From NCBI GenBank assembly GCA_023428915.1, contig JAEYWL010000117.1:1-34014 (forward strand): a DNA stretch of 34,014 bases, given 5' to 3'. The notes below the pieces were generated by a model that saw nothing but the letters and a program-made list of their open reading frames with translations, had not been told where the DNA came from and made no database searches. A program made the position numbers and the translations under genes. Of this stretch, positions 33,871-34,014 are shown piece after piece (positions within the stretch are counted from its first letter, which is position 1; every line of letters starts with the position of its first letter). The DNA comes from Verrucomicrobiota bacterium. GTDB taxonomy: Bacteria; Chlamydiota; Chlamydiia; Chlamydiales; JAEYWL01.

Positions 33871-34009
33871 GACACCATGGACCTTATGAGACAGTTGCAT
33901 AAGTCAGATTTAGCTATATCAAATGACATTATGGACCTTAACGACGCCAAAGACATTTACGACAAGCAATTGGCGCTTAGTCCATTAAGTCCATAAGGTC
34001 CATGGCGTC
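33871..34009. repeat. GGACC-type inverted-repeat element, copy 2
   Basis: The left arm at 33871-33892 contains CCATGGACCTTATGAGAC and the right arm at 33989-34009 is its near-perfect complement (reverse reads CCATGGACCTTATGGAC). An internal ATGGACCTTAACGACGCC lies near 33931-33948. The preceding GCGCTTAAATGGACAAGCG (33844-33862) looks like the two ends of the copy at 27649-27712 joined together. The element may continue past the window. Confidence 0.7.
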
Positions 34010-34014
34010 ATTAA

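Noticed and set aside
1..34014. CRISPR array, tRNA or rRNA genes
   Set aside because: No regularly spaced direct repeats, and no cloverleaf or rRNA signatures were noticed in the gaps; a tRNAscan run would settle the tRNA point.

Overview
The window reads as a chromosomal segment of a bacterium in the phylum Chlamydiota, most likely an environmental, amoeba-associated lineage (Parachlamydia/Waddlia/Criblamydia-like) rather than a Chlamydiaceae pathogen. The evidence is an ATP/ADP-translocase-family (NTT) transporter, which is characteristic of obligate intracellular bacteria; a tsaB-rpsU-dnaJ block close to lon and rnz, which I recall as a conserved chlamydial gene neighbourhood; large leucine-rich-repeat proteins; and abundant short palindromic repeats between genes. 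No species can be named from sequence alone.

Layout. 1-351: intergenic DNA with a palindromic repeat. 352-6587: housekeeping block, with serS-apeB on the minus strand diverging from smc on the plus strand; the two promoters share a -35 box. 6588-9217: a secreted prolyl oligopeptidase flanked by two kinds of inverted-repeat element. 9218-12660: two paralogous proteins of unknown function with duplicated internal modules, a Myb/SANT-like segment in one of them, and basic, nuclear-localisation-like C-termini in both. 12932-14807: a small 'phage holin 4'-type membrane protein and an NTT transporter with altered charged motifs. 14900-18350: two tandem LRR paralogues with a shared N-terminal domain. 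18406-24059: a tightly packed, partly overlapping minus-strand operon lon-rfaE2-rhomboid-ITPase-rnz. 24333-27629: dgt-tsaB (overlapping), then rpsU-dnaJ. 27756-33790: a divergent four-gene export-like locus with two HlyD-type adaptors, a TolC-type outer-membrane factor and an M50 metalloprotease/HlyD fusion carrying a PqqD-like N-terminal domain. 33791-34014: repeats.

How the genes work together. Most of the conserved genes serve translation and RNA quality (serS, rnz, tsaB, rpsU), protein quality control (lon, dnaJ, rhomboid, peptidases), nucleotide-pool hygiene (ITPase, dgt) and chromosome organisation (smc). The accessory genes point to life inside a eukaryotic host: nucleotide import, LRR proteins as candidate effectors, and the pair of proteins with eukaryote-like nuclear features. 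The M50/HlyD/HlyD/TolC locus has no recognisable ABC or RND pump in view and may be an unconventional peptide-processing and export machine. The two least described systems here are the nuclear-effector-like paralogue pair (9218-12660) and the M50 export locus (27756-33790).
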